Source of the DNA: Lysobacter sp. cf310
GTDB taxonomy: Bacteria; Pseudomonadota; Gammaproteobacteria; Xanthomonadales; Xanthomonadaceae
Assembly (NCBI RefSeq): GCF_900114355.1
Contig: NZ_FOSS01000002.1
Location: 605,032 to 669,031 of the forward strand
Direction: 5' to 3'
DNA length: 64,000 bases
The notes beneath the pieces are model-generated. The model ran no database searches. It was given only the letters and a program-made list of their open reading frames with translations, and was not told the origin of the DNA. The position numbers and the translations under genes are program-made. Shown here in pieces: positions 39,835 through 49,257 of the stretch. Every line of letters begins with the position of its first letter. Position 1 is the stretch's first letter.

Positions 39835-41354
39835 GCGGTCCAACGGTAGAGCCAGATTTCGGACAGGGCGCCGCCTGCGTCTTCCAGGCGCATGCGCATT
39901 TCGATGCTGCGCTCCTGGCCGGGATCGAGTTCGAAGGCCACGCGCCAGACGCCTGGGGCCGGCATCGCGTGCGCGACCACGTTGGCGACCTGGCCCTTGG
40001 ACGCGGACACCACCGCGCGCGGCTCGCTGCCGGCCGGCAGTTTCGCAAGCGCGCCGCCGGCCAGGTCGATCACGATCCGGCGCGCGCCCTTGCCGCCCGC
40101 GCCGATGCGCGTGCCCGCGACCGTGGCCAGTTGCGGCAGCCATTCGTGGCGGTCGCACCAGTGCAGGCGGTAGTCGAATCGATGCTCGCGCCCGGGCGCC
40201 AGCGCCTGCGCGGGACGCCAGTAGGCGACGATGTTGTCGTGGAATTCGTCGGCGGTCGGAATCTCGATCAGGCGCACGCTGCCCTCGCCCCAATCGCCGA
40301 CCGGTTCCACCCACAGGCTGGGACGGCGCTCGTAGTGGGCCTCGCTGTCGGCGTAGTCGGCGAACTCGCGCTTGCGCTGCATCAGGCCGAAACCGCGCGG
40401 CGCGCGATCCTCGAACGCGCTTTCCTGCAGCACCGCGGGATTGTGCAGCGGGCGCCAGATCTGTTCGCCGCGGCCGTTGATCAGGGCCAGGCCGTCGGAG
40501 TCGTGCACGGCGGGGCGATAGTCGTCGATGCCGTTGCGGTCGTTGGCGTCGAACTGGTACATGCTGGTCAGCGGCGCGATGCCGGCGCGGTCCAGGCTCA
40601 CGCGCGGGTACAGGCGCATGCTCACGTCGAACACGGTCTCCGCGCCCGGCACGATCTCGAAGCGGAACGCGGCCGCGGCGCTGGGGCTGTCCATCAGCGC
40701 GTGCACGATCGCGCGACGCGCATCGCGCGCCGGCCGCTCCAGCCAGAACGCGCGGAACACCGGAAATTCCTCGCCGGCCGGATCGGCGGTCTTGATCGCC
40801 AGGCCGCGCGCGGACAAACCGTAGGCCTGGCCCTTGGCGACCGCGCGGAAATAGCTGGCGCCTAGGAAGGCGCAGATCTCGTCGAAATACTCGGGCCGGT
40901 TGAGCGGCGCATGCAGGCGGAAGCCGGCATAGCCCAGATCGTTCTCGCTGGGCGCGCCGACGCCCTCGAAGCGGAACTGCGAGGGCTTATAGATCACCGG
41001 ATGGGCGCGGCCATCCGCCACTTCGTACACGTCGACGCGATCGCGGAAGAAGAAGCCGCGATGGAAGAACTGGGCCTGGAACGGCAGCCCCAGCCCGCGC
41101 CACAGCGCCTGGTCGGGGTTGTAGCGGATGCCGCGGTACTGGTCGTAACCGATTTTCTCCAACGAGGCCGGCAGCTGCTTGGACTGCGGCTTGAACGCTT
41201 GCGCGGCCAGGGCGCGCGCGAGCGCCGGCACGGTGTCCTCGCCGAACGCGGCCGACGCGGGCGTCGCGGCGGGTTTGGCCGCCAGCGCGTTCGCGCCCCA
41301 CAGGCCCAGCAAGGGCCACGACAATCCGGCCAGGATCACTTCTCTTCGGCGCAT
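39831..41354 (-). CDS. opgD: Periplasmic glucan biosynthesis protein OpgD/OpgG
   Basis: A 507-residue periplasmic protein of the MdoG family, needed to branch or process osmoregulated periplasmic glucans. The N-terminus [20 protein letters not shown] resembles a twin-arginine signal, which points to OpgD rather than the Sec-exported Opg[41 protein letters not shown] and [20 protein letters not shown] are family blocks. A GGAAGGAG site supports the ATG at 41354. It is translationally coupled to opgH. Confidence 0.9.
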   Translation of the reverse strand: MRRREVILAGLSWPLLGLWGANALAAKPAATPASAAFGEDTVPALARALAAQAFKPQSKQLPASLEKIGYDQYRGIRYNPDQALWRGLGLPFQAQFFHRGFFFRDRVDVYEVADGRAHPVIYKPSQFRFEGVGAPSENDLGYAGFRLHAPLNRPEYFDEICAFLGASYFRAVAKGQAYGLSARGLAIKTADPAGEEFPVFRAFWLERPARDARRAIVHALMDSPSAAAAFRFEIVPGAETVFDVSMRLYPRVSLDRAGIAPLTSMYQFDANDRNGIDDYRPAVHDSDGLALINGRGEQIWRPLHNPAVLQESAFEDRAPRGFGLMQRKREFADYADSEAHYERRPSLWVEPVGDWGEGSVRLIEIPTADEFHDNIVAYWRPAQALAPGREHRFDYRLHWCDRHEWLPQLATVAGTRIGAGGKGARRIVIDLAGGALAKLPAGSEPRAVVSASKGQVANVVAHAMPAPGVWRVAFELDPGQERSIEMRMRLEDAGGALSEIWLYRWTA

Positions 41355-41725
41355 GCGCGCTCCTTCCAATAGCGTCTGGGCGCGATTGTAGGGAGTGAGT
41401 TGTTAAGGCCACCGCGATTTGTGGCGGGTTTCCGCCTCGAAATGTGCCTTCGATTGCAAGTAATCGTTTACAGGATGCGGGGCGCCGCGCAAGCGCGATG
41501 CAGGCATGGCGGTCGTTCGTTTTGAACAGGTGCCGGCGTGTCCGCGCCGCGGAGCCGGAGCGAATCCCCCTTGAGCCCCCTCTTCAAAGGGGCAGGCATG
41601 GATGTGGCGCTCGTTCGTTGCCCCCCTTTTCAAAGGGGAGATGTAAAAAAACCCCGGCTTGCGCCGGGGTTTGGGGGACGAACCAAGACGATCTCGCGTC
41701 GGTTCGAAAAATCGGCGACCTGGCG
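41355..41725. other. Intergenic region with short palindromic repeats
   Basis: No gene is supported here. Two copies of a CCCCTNTTCAAAGGGG-type palindrome lie at about 41577-41592 and 41622-41637, each in a similar context. The right end holds the S9 peptidase terminator. The region separates opgD (reading left) from a minus-strand peptidase gene that ends here. Confidence 0.6.
41643..41672 (-). terminator. Terminator of the S9 peptidase gene
   Basis: The arms AAACCCCGGC (41649-41658) and GCCGGGGTTT (41663-41672) enclose loop TTGC. A further A-run on the left becomes T on the minus strand. It lies about 55 bases past the peptidase stop codon. Confidence 0.88.
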
Positions 41726-43891
41726 TCAACGCGCGCCGGCGGCGGCGGTTGACGCGCCGGTCGCGGCGCGCAGCGGCGCCAGATCGGGACCGGCCAGACG
41801 CAGGTTCTTGCGCAAGTGCGCGCGCAGCTGCGCATCCGGCGCGCGCGGCGCGGCGCCGCCGAGGCGGCGATGCATCATGCTTTCGAGCAGGAACAGATAG
41901 GCTTCGCGCGTGCGCGGATCGACCAGCTGATGGCCGCCGCCCGCGTCCACGAACAGGCTCACGTCCTTGTCCAGGGTGCGCAGCGTAGCAGCGTAATGCA
42001 GCACGCTGCGGATCGGCACGCGCTCGTCGTCGCCACCGGCCAAAAGCAGCACAGGTCGGCGCAGGCGTTGCGCGTTGGCGACCGGCGATTGCGCGCGCAG
42101 ACGTTCGGCGATCGCCGGATCGGCCGGATCCAGCGCCAGCGCTCGCATCGTGGCCGACATCGGAATGCCGCGCGAGAACTGATCCTGGCTGCGCGCATAG
42201 GAACGCAGCACCCAGCCGAAATCCGCCGGCGGCACCGCCGCCACCGCGACCTTGAACAGCTCCGGCTGGAAGGTCACCCCCTGCAAGGCCGAGTAGCCGC
42301 CGAAGGAAGCGCCGACGATACCGACGCGTTCGCCGTCGCCTATGCCCTGGGCGAGCAGATAGCGCACGCCCTCGACGATGTCCTGCTGCACGCGCCCGTT
42401 GCCGAAATCGCCGCGACCGGCGCGCATGTAGTCCAGACCGTAGCCGGTGGAACCGCGAAAATTGGGCTCGAACACCACATAGCCGCGATTGGCCAGCAAC
42501 TGGGTCTGGGCGCTGAACTCCGGCCGGGTCAGATTGAAGGGCCCGCCGTGCACATTGGCCACCAGGGGCGCGCGCGCGGCATCCACGCCCGGCGGCACCG
42601 ACACGAAACCGTGCAGGCGCATGCCGTCGGAAGCGCGGTAGCTGAAGGCGATCTTGCGCGCCAGCGAGGACTCCGCAATGCGCGTCACCGTGTCGCGGCC
42701 GTGACGGAACCCGGCGTCGGCGAGGACTTCGCGGAAGCCGCCGCTGGCCGGGTCGTACAGATGCAGACGCTCGCCCTTCTGCGAACCCGCGCGCTCGTGC
42801 ACCAGCCAGCGCGCGCCGGCGCCGCGTCCGACTTCGATGCGCAGGTTGCGCCCGGGATAGCGGCGCTCGATCGCCGCGACCTGACCCTGCGCCTGTGCGG
42901 TGAGGCCGTAGTTGGCCGCCGTGGCGCTGCGGTAGCTGGCGATCAGCGGCTGTCCGCTCTGCGGATCCAGCACGACCTGATCCAGGTCCGCTTCGCCGCG
43001 CGGATCGGCATGCAGCGTGCGCAGCGCGCCGTCCTCGCCCAGGTGCGCCAACCGCAAATAGCCGTGATCGGCATTGGTGGTCAGCCACAGGCCCGCGCTA
43101 TCGCTGGCGAGCATCGAGCAGCGCTGCAAGCGCGTGCAACGCATCGCCACGCGCAGGCGCACGCCGTCCTTGCGGTAGAGCGTATAGCCCTCGCCTTCGA
43201 CCAGGGTCAGATAGCGCAGGCGTCCGTCGCTGTCGAAAGCGCTGTCGACGATCTCCCGTGCGGACTCGTGCAGCAGGGTCTGGCGACCTTGTACATCGAC
43301 GCGGTACAGCCGCCAGCGCTTGGGCAGCCGCGAGACGTGCGGCGGGCTTTCCAGCACGATCGCGGCGGCCGGCAGCACCGGGTCCACCGCTTCGAAACTG
43401 CGTTCCCAGCGGCCGCCGAGCTTGGCGATCGCGCCCGAGCCGCGCTGCCCCGCCGTGGCCAGCGCGTACAGCTGCTGCGCCGACCGCAGCAACAGCCAGC
43501 GCCCGTCGCGCGACCAGCTCAGCGTATCGGCTTCGGTATGCGCCAGCAGCCGGCGCGGCGCGCCGCCCGCGGTCGGCAACAGCCAGACGCCGCGATTGCG
43601 CTCGCCCTGAAGCAGGTAGGCGACACTGCGCCCGTCCGGCGCCAGCCAGGCGCCCAGCAGCGCGGGGCGGGCCAGGAACTCCGCGCGCGTGTAGCTCGGT
43701 GCCGGGCTGCGCGCGCGCTCGACGGCGACCGCCGCGCGCAGCTGCGCGGCTTCGTCGGCATGCGCGCGTGCGCACACGCACAGCAACGCCATGATCAGAG
43801 CGTCGCGCAGCGCGGTGCGCCACCAGGGCGGGTGAGGCGCACGCGCAGGCGGGCGCGTCCGCGCCGTCGGCGCGATCGTACTGGGGCTCAT
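41726..43891 (-). CDS. S9-family prolyl oligopeptidase-like serine peptidase
   Basis: A 721-residue secreted peptidase of the acylaminoacyl/dipeptidyl peptidase type. A signal or anchor helix (ALRDALIMALLCVCARAHA) is followed by a beta-propeller domain (about 75-420; repeated WSRDGRWLLLRSAQ-like blades). The C-terminal alpha/beta-hydrolase has the catalytic serine in GASFGGYSAL, the aspartate in GGDDERVPI and the histidine in GGGHQLV, a complete triad. GNVHGGPFN-like VANVHGGPFNLTRP forms the oxyanion loop. A GGAGAGG site precedes the ATG at 43891. Single gene with its own terminator. Confidence 0.9.
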   Translation of the reverse strand: MSPSTIAPTARTRPPARAPHPPWWRTALRDALIMALLCVCARAHADEAAQLRAAVAVERARSPAPSYTRAEFLARPALLGAWLAPDGRSVAYLLQGERNRGVWLLPTAGGAPRRLLAHTEADTLSWSRDGRWLLLRSAQQLYALATAGQRGSGAIAKLGGRWERSFEAVDPVLPAAAIVLESPPHVSRLPKRWRLYRVDVQGRQTLLHESAREIVDSAFDSDGRLRYLTLVEGEGYTLYRKDGVRLRVAMRCTRLQRCSMLASDSAGLWLTTNADHGYLRLAHLGEDGALRTLHADPRGEADLDQVVLDPQSGQPLIASYRSATAANYGLTAQAQGQVAAIERRYPGRNLRIEVGRGAGARWLVHERAGSQKGERLHLYDPASGGFREVLADAGFRHGRDTVTRIAESSLARKIAFSYRASDGMRLHGFVSVPPGVDAARAPLVANVHGGPFNLTRPEFSAQTQLLANRGYVVFEPNFRGSTGYGLDYMRAGRGDFGNGRVQQDIVEGVRYLLAQGIGDGERVGIVGASFGGYSALQGVTFQPELFKVAVAAVPPADFGWVLRSYARSQDQFSRGIPMSATMRALALDPADPAIAERLRAQSPVANAQRLRRPVLLLAGGDDERVPIRSVLHYAATLRTLDKDVSLFVDAGGGHQLVDPRTREAYLFLLESMMHRRLGGAAPRAPDAQLRAHLRKNLRLAGPDLAPLRAATGASTAAAGAR

Positions 43892-43978
43892 GGGCCTCTC
43901 CTGCGGGGCCCGCCTACGCAGGCCCACGGTTGAATGTTCTTGATCGGTCAGGTGCTGGCCCGGCGCGCGAGCGACGGC

Positions 43979-45796
43979 CTAGGCCATCGCCGCTTGCGCC
44001 GACGGCACCTCGTCCAGCGTTTCGCGCGGCCGGTACATCAGCCACAGACTCATCAATGCCGGCAGGCCGATCGCCGCGCAGGCCGCCAGCCAGGCCATCC
44101 GCGCCGGCCCCGACACGGCGATGCGCGACAGGCGCCACAGCGCGCCCAGCACCGACAGCAGCGACAAGACGGCGGCGATCCACAGGGCCGTGCGCGGCAC
44201 CGGCGGCGTCGCCATGTCGCGCCCCGGGACATAGCCCGAGTACAGGTCCAGCCAGGCCTTTTGCGCGCGGTACAGCAGCGGCGAGGCGTACCAGTTCTGG
44301 TAGCGCCAGGCGATCGGGTAATCCAGGCTCAGCGCGCGGCGCGCCACCGGCGTCGCCCGCCCGGCCTCGTCCACGTGCAGCAGCTGCTGATACGGCAAGG
44401 CGCCCTCGGCGTTGTGCGAGGAGAAGGTGAACAGGAACGAGATCAGATAACCGTCCAGCAGCTCCATCAGATCGATGCGCACCAGATCGCCGCTGCGGCC
44501 CGGCAGCGCCACGCGCTGACGCGGCTTGAGCACGCTGTCGTCGTTGTCCAGTTCGCGCAGGTCGTAGAAGTACAGCGCGCGATTGCTGAGCACCAGCGCG
44601 CTATCGCCGGCCTTGTCGATCCCGGTCAGCATCTCGCCCCGCGGCAGGCGCGCGCGCGGCAGCACGCGGCGCTCGTCGCTGTCGTATTGGTAGACCGCAT
44701 CGCGCGCGACCAGCAGGCCCTCGGGACCGGGTTGCGCCGGCTGCGGGAAAGCGGCGTTGCCGTCAACGCCGAGGCTGCCGACCGCACCCTTGTCGACCAG
44801 GCTGTAACCCTCGAAGCGCATGCTGTCGTGGCTGAACACCCAGCGCACCCGTCGTGCCTCGTCGTCGAATTCCATCGGCACGCGGTTGGTCAGCTGGTGG
44901 CGCTGCGGCAAGCCGCGTATGCCCGGGCCGGTGGCGTAGATTTCGGAGATCTGGGCCTGTTCGCGCCACAGCTCGGCCTGCGGATCGCGGCTGCCGGCCA
45001 GGCCCATGCGCATCAAGTCCTTGCCCTCGGCGAACTCGGACTCCTTCTCGCCGCCCGGCGGCGCCACCGCCATGTTGTTGGGGTGCGAACCCTGCGCGAT
45101 CCACACGAACTCGACGCCGAAGCCGACGATCACCAATGCGAACCACATCGCGAACTGCAGCGGAATCGCGACCAGCAAGATGGCGGCGGCGCCGCGCGGC
45201 GGCGCACTCAGGTCGGGCTTGAACGCGATCAGCAGCATCGCCGCCAGCACGACCAGCAGGTACCACTGCAGCGCGATCGCGCCCAGGCCGGTGGCGCGCG
45301 CGATCAGCAGGCCGAACACCAGCACCAGCGCCGACCAGCCGTAGCGCTTGTCGGCCAGCATCGCGTAGCCGCCGGCCAGATAGGCGCACAGCGCCAGCAG
45401 CAGGCCGGAGCCGGCCAGCAGCAGATGGCGCAGATCGAGCACGCGCGCGGTCATCCATTCCTGCCAGGCCGCGACCAGCAGCAGCGGCAGCAGCACCGCG
45501 ATCGCCAGCAGCAGCGCGCCGGCACCGACCAGGGCCAGGGCCACGCGCCAATGCGGCAGCGGCCGGTGCAGCAGATTCAACCAGGCGTTCGGGCGCCGAT
45601 AGCCGCCCATCTGGTACAGGCCCAGCAGCAAGCCGCTGACTGCGTAGACGATGCCGATGACCTGGTAGACCACGTAGGGCTGTTGCGCCAGATCGACGAC
45701 CCGACTCATGAAACCCAGTACCACCAGTTGCACGGCGGCGTAAGCGATGGCCCAGGCGCGGAAGCGCAGCAGTTCGGCCTTGAACAAATCCCACAT
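43979..45796 (-). CDS. ABC exporter permease with large central non-membrane domain
   Basis: A 605-residue protein. About six membrane helices span residues 15-235, then roughly 300 soluble residues follow (about 236-540), then two C-terminal helices (ALWIAAVLSLLSVLGALW and a second starting MAWLAACAAIGLPAL). The soluble part has repeated strand-rich segments such as LLVARDAVYQYDSDERRVLP and ALVLSNRALYFYDLRELDND, which look like beta-propeller blades. Permeases paired with YtrA repressors are usually far shorter. It lies 28 bases downstream of its ATPase. The substrate is unknown; lantibiotic or envelope-stress export is typical for such systems. Confidence 0.75.
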   Translation of the reverse strand: MWDLFKAELLRFRAWAIAYAAVQLVVLGFMSRVVDLAQQPYVVYQVIGIVYAVSGLLLGLYQMGGYRRPNAWLNLLHRPLPHWRVALALVGAGALLLAIAVLLPLLLVAAWQEWMTARVLDLRHLLLAGSGLLLALCAYLAGGYAMLADKRYGWSALVLVFGLLIARATGLGAIALQWYLLVVLAAMLLIAFKPDLSAPPRGAAAILLVAIPLQFAMWFALVIVGFGVEFVWIAQGSHPNNMAVAPPGGEKESEFAEGKDLMRMGLAGSRDPQAELWREQAQISEIYATGPGIRGLPQRHQLTNRVPMEFDDEARRVRWVFSHDSMRFEGYSLVDKGAVGSLGVDGNAAFPQPAQPGPEGLLVARDAVYQYDSDERRVLPRARLPRGEMLTGIDKAGDSALVLSNRALYFYDLRELDNDDSVLKPRQRVALPGRSGDLVRIDLMELLDGYLISFLFTFSSHNAEGALPYQQLLHVDEAGRATPVARRALSLDYPIAWRYQNWYASPLLYRAQKAWLDLYSGYVPGRDMATPPVPRTALWIAAVLSLLSVLGALWRLSRIAVSGPARMAWLAACAAIGLPALMSLWLMYRPRETLDEVPSAQAAMA

Positions 45797-45824
45797 GGCG
45801 TAGTCCCCGAATGATCGAGCCGCG

Positions 45825-46754
45825 TCAGCCCGCCGCGCTTACGGCGGCGGTCGGTGCGGCGTGGTTCTTGGCCAGGAAGCCGTTGACCGCGCGGTCCAGG
45901 CTGACCGGCATGCTTTGCACCGAGCGCGCGCCGTTGGCGCGCAGGAAATCGGCGAAGTCCTCGTCCTGGTCCAGCACCAGGTAGTGGTGCAGGCCGTCCA
46001 GTCGCTGCGCCTGCAGCAGGCCGGGCACGCTGCGCGGATCGGGCCCCTTGAACGGAATGTCGGCGACCCAGTGGCGCACGCGCGCGCAGAAATCCTCGGG
46101 CGCCGACATGTTCTTGAGTTGCCCGCGCTCGAGGATGATGAGGTTGTCGGCGACGCGCTCGATCTCCTCCATCTGGTGCGAGCAATACACCACCGTGCAG
46201 TCGTCGCTGGCGTTGCTGTACATCAGCGACTCCAGGAAGGCGCGCTTGGCGACCACGTCCAGGCCCAGGGTGGGCTCGTCCAGCACCAGCAGTTCCGGGC
46301 CCTGCGCCAACGCGATCGCCAGGTTCAGACCCGCGCGCTCGCCGCGCGAGAGCTGGCCGACCTTCTGTTCGGGCAGCACGTGGTAGTGATCGAGCACGCC
46401 GCGGAACGCGGTTTCGTTCCAGCGCGGGTACTGGCGGCGGTGCATGTCCACCACCGCGGCGACCCGCATCCAGCCCGGCAGGGTGTGTTCTTCGTTGACG
46501 AAACCGATGCGCGCACGATCGCCGGGCGTGAGGCGCTGACTGTCGTGGCCGAGGATGCTGGCCGAGCCCGCGGTCGGCGGCAGGAAGCCCAGCAGGATGC
46601 GGAACAGGGTGGATTTGCCGGCGCCGTTGGCGCCGACGATGGCGTGGATGCGACCGCGCGGGATGCTCAGGTCGAGGTGGTCCAGGGCGAGCTTGCGCCC
46701 GTAGCGCTTGCTGAGGGCCTGGGTCTGGATCACGTAGTCGTCGGTGGTCGGCAT
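45825..46754 (-). CDS. ABC transporter ATP-binding protein
   Basis: A 309-residue ATPase of the CcmA/YtrB-like type. Walker A is GANGAGKST (about 42-50), the signature is LSRGERAGL, Walker B is LLVLDEPTLGLD, and the switch histidine is in VYCSHQMEE. About 90 C-terminal residues (from FCARVRHWVADIPF) form an extra regulatory domain. It lies between the YtrA-type repressor (30 bases upstream) and the permease, on one minus-strand operon. Confidence 0.92.
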   Translation of the reverse strand: MPTTDDYVIQTQALSKRYGRKLALDHLDLSIPRGRIHAIVGANGAGKSTLFRILLGFLPPTAGSASILGHDSQRLTPGDRARIGFVNEEHTLPGWMRVAAVVDMHRRQYPRWNETAFRGVLDHYHVLPEQKVGQLSRGERAGLNLAIALAQGPELLVLDEPTLGLDVVAKRAFLESLMYSNASDDCTVVYCSHQMEEIERVADNLIILERGQLKNMSAPEDFCARVRHWVADIPFKGPDPRSVPGLLQAQRLDGLHHYLVLDQDEDFADFLRANGARSVQSMPVSLDRAVNGFLAKNHAAPTAAVSAAG

Positions 46755-46783
46755 GGTGGCGGCCTTGGTTCGAACGTCAGGGT

Positions 46784-47194
46784 TCAGGCGGTCTTGCGCG
46801 GAACCAATGCGAGAAACTCGCGCTGCAGGCGTGCCTGCAGCTCCTCCGGCGCGTAGCCCAGGGCGATCACGTCCTGCATGAAGCGCTGCACGGCCTCCTC
46901 CAGGCGGCGCTCGCGCTCGGGCTCGCTCAGGCGCTGGCGCACCGGCGCCACGTACAGGCCCAGGCCCTGGCGTGCCTCCAGCCAGCCTTCGGCGGCGAGG
47001 TCGGCGTAGACCTTGGCCACCGTGTTGGGATTGATCGTCAGCTGCTGGGCCAGGCCGCGCACGCTGGGCAGCTGGTCGCCGGCGACCAGCTCGGCGGTGG
47101 CGATCTTCATGCGCACCGCGTCGGCGATCTGCTTGCCGATCGGGCGCGGGTCGCCGGTGGCGATCTGGATCATCAGCGGGCGGGTGCGGGCCAT
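46784..47194 (-). CDS. GntR-family regulator, YtrA subfamily
   Basis: A 136-residue repressor. The winged helix GDQLPSVRGLAQQLTINPNT followed by VAKVYADLAAEGW (about 38-72) is typical GntR. The C-terminal part is only about 45 residues (RRLEEAVQRFMQDVIALGYA), the hallmark of the YtrA subfamily, which lacks a large ligand domain. The ATG at 47194 has an AGGAG site. It leads the ABC exporter operon and has a long palindrome just upstream, so autorepression is likely. Confidence 0.92.
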   Translation of the reverse strand: MARTRPLMIQIATGDPRPIGKQIADAVRMKIATAELVAGDQLPSVRGLAQQLTINPNTVAKVYADLAAEGWLEARQGLGLYVAPVRQRLSEPERERRLEEAVQRFMQDVIALGYAPEELQARLQREFLALVPRKTA

Positions 47195-47215
47195 GGAGCG
47201 CTCCTGGACTGTACT

Positions 47216-47242
47216 AACTGTACTGTTGTTACTAGTACAGTT
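47216..47242 (-). promoter_or_regulatory. YtrA-type operator
   Basis: The arms AACTGTACT (47216-47224) and AGTACAGTT (47234-47242) form a perfect inverted repeat with a nine-base spacer, 22 bases before the regulator's ATG. An extra ACTGTACT lies at 47208-47215, in direct repeat with the left arm. YtrA-type sites are typically long palindromes of this GTAC/GTAC form with wide spacing. Confidence 0.85.
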
Positions 47243-47388
47243 GAAACGGCCCTCCCTGTCAATCGGCTTCGTCGGCGTATCCGGCGTTTCGTCGCACGGG
47301 CCGGCCATCGCGCGTCATGACCCGGTCATGGCCCTGACATGGCCGCTTAACGCCTTGCGAACAGGCTTGCCCAAACCGGGAGCCGCGC

Positions 47389-48570
47389 ATGCGCTACGCG
47401 ATCGTCACCGAGACCTACCCGCCGGAGATCAACGGCGTGGCCCTGACCGTGCAAGGTCTGGAGCAGGGTCTGCGCGCGCGTGGGCATCAGGTCGATCTGG
47501 TGCGCCCGCGCCAGGCCCACGAACGCGCGGGCGCCGAGCACGAACTGCTGGTGCGCAGCCTGCCGCTGCCGCGCTACCCCGGCCTGCGTGTGGGCCTGCC
47601 GGCGACCGGGCGCCTGGTCCAGACCTGGACCGCGCAGGCGCCTGACGCGGTCTACGTCGCCACCGAGGGTCCGCTGGGCTGGTCGGCGCTGCGCGCGGCG
47701 CGGCGCCTGGGCATTCCGGTCGCGACCGGCTTCCACACCCGTTTCGACGAATACATGCGCGACTACGGCGCGCCGTTCCTGGTCGGCACCGCGCTGCGCT
47801 GGATGCGGCGTTTCCACAACGACGCCGACGCCACCCTGGTGCCGACCCGCGAGCTGGCCGAGTTCCTGCGCGCGCAGGGCTTCGAGGACGTGGTGCGGCT
47901 GCCGCGCGCGGTCGATACCGCGCTGTTCGATCCGAGCCGGCGCAGCGAGGCGCTGCGCCGCGCCTGGGGCATCCCCGAGGGCGGCGTGGCCGCGATCTAC
48001 GTCGGCCGGATCGCGCCGGAGAAGAATCTGGATCTGGCCGTGCGCGCATTCCGCGCGCTGCAGCGGCAACGCCCGGAAGCGCGCTTCGTCTGGGTCGGCG
48101 ACGGCCCCGCGCGCGCCAGGCTGCAACGCGAGCAACCGGACTTCGTGTTCTGCGGCGTGCAGCGCGGCGCCGATCTGGCCGGGCATTTCGCCAGCGGCGA
48201 TCTGTTCCTGTTTCCCAGCCGCAGCGAGACCTTCGGCAACGTGACCCTGGAAGCCATGGCCAGCGGCGTGCCCACGGTCGCGTTCGACTACGGCGCCGCC
48301 CACGAACATCTGCGCGACGGCGAGCACGGCGCCGCGATCGCCGACGGCGACGAGGACGGCTTCATCGCCGCGGCCGTGCGCATCGGCAGCGACGACGCGA
48401 TGCGCGCGGCGATGGCCAGCGCCGGCCGCGCCGCGATCGCCGGTCTGCGCCCCGAACAGGTCGCGGCCGATTTCGATGCCCTGCTCGGCGCGCTGGCCGA
48501 CACCGCGCCGCGCCGCCCGCCGCGGCACGGCAAGACCCTGGCCGTACAAGACGAACGGGAGGTGGTATGA
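47389..48570 (+). CDS. GT4-family glycosyltransferase
   Basis: A 393-residue cytosolic/membrane-associated retaining glycosyltransferase of GT-B fold. The N-domain starts IVTETYPPEINGVALTVQGL, typical of enzymes related to mannosyl- or glucuronosyl-diacylglycerol synthases. The nucleotide-sugar region VGRIAPEKNLDLAVRAF and the FLFPSRSETFGNVTLEAMAS motif (with the E-x7-E pattern) are clear. The last codons overlap the PAP2 gene start. A role in making glycolipids or membrane-linked glycans is inferred from the pairing. Confidence 0.88.
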   Translation: MRYAIVTETYPPEINGVALTVQGLEQGLRARGHQVDLVRPRQAHERAGAEHELLVRSLPLPRYPGLRVGLPATGRLVQTWTAQAPDAVYVATEGPLGWSALRAARRLGIPVATGFHTRFDEYMRDYGAPFLVGTALRWMRRFHNDADATLVPTRELAEFLRAQGFEDVVRLPRAVDTALFDPSRRSEALRRAWGIPEGGVAAIYVGRIAPEKNLDLAVRAFRALQRQRPEARFVWVGDGPARARLQREQPDFVFCGVQRGADLAGHFASGDLFLFPSRSETFGNVTLEAMASGVPTVAFDYGAAHEHLRDGEHGAAIADGDEDGFIAAAVRIGSDDAMRAAMASAGRAAIAGLRPEQVAADFDALLGALADTAPRRPPRHGKTLAVQDEREVV

Positions 48571-49118
48571 ACCGCATGCCTTTGCGCAAACGTTTCAACG
48601 CCGGCGATTCGGGCTGGTGCCTGCGCGCCAACCGGGTCTGCGAGCGCAGCGGCTCGCGCGCCTATTTCGCCGCGATCAGCCGCCTCGGCGACGGGGTGTT
48701 CTGGTACCTGCTGATGGGCACGCTGGTGCTGGTGGACGGTTACGATGGTCTGCTGGCCTCGGCCCATCTGGCCGCCACCGGCGCGATCGCGTTGACGCTG
48801 TACAAGCTGCTCAAGCGCTGGACGCGGCGGCCGCGCCCGTTCGCGTCCGACACCCGCATCCACGCCTGGGTCGCGCCGCTGGACGAATTCAGTTTCCCGT
48901 CCGGGCATACCCTGCACGCGGTCGCCTTCAGTCTGGTGGCGATGGCGCATTACCCGGTACTGGCCTGGCTGCTGGTGCCGTTCACCGCCAGCGTCGCCTT
49001 GTCGCGCGTGGTGCTGGGGCTGCATTACCCCAGCGATGTGCTGGCGGCGACGGCGATCGGCAGCGGCCTGGCGGGCTTGTCGTTGTGGCTGGTGCCTGGG
49101 GTGTCGTTGTTTGGTTGA
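48567..49118 (+). CDS. PAP2-family membrane phosphatase
   Basis: A 183-residue integral membrane phosphatase. The three PAP2 motifs are KRWTRRPRP, FPSGHTLHAV and SRVVLGLHYPSDV. It would dephosphorylate lipids such as phosphatidate or undecaprenyl pyrophosphate. Its ATG lies in the stop of the glycosyltransferase gene (ATGA), so the pair is co-translated and may act on one lipid pathway. Confidence 0.92.
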   Translation: MNRMPLRKRFNAGDSGWCLRANRVCERSGSRAYFAAISRLGDGVFWYLLMGTLVLVDGYDGLLASAHLAATGAIALTLYKLLKRWTRRPRPFASDTRIHAWVAPLDEFSFPSGHTLHAVAFSLVAMAHYPVLAWLLVPFTASVALSRVVLGLHYPSDVLAATAIGSGLAGLSLWLVPGVSLFG

Positions 49119-49184
49119 GGTACGGCGCTTCTCTCGCGCGTCACTGGCTGTCCGTTCGTTCGCTTGCGGCGGCCCTCACCCCAA

Positions 49185-49210
49185 CCCCTCTCCCGCAGGC
49201 GGGAGAGGGG
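49185..49210. repeat. Dispersed intergenic hairpin
   Basis: The 11-base arms CCCCTCTCCCG (49185-49195) and CGGGAGAGGGG (49200-49210) have loop CAGG, preceded by CCCTCACCCCAA. It closely resembles the hairpin at 9-32. It lies between the converging PAP2 and nitrilase genes and could also help to end transcription. Confidence 0.75.
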
Positions 49211-49257
49211 CTACCAGCGCGCGCGGGAAAATGGGCGGCCCGGACAGCCTCTGGGCC

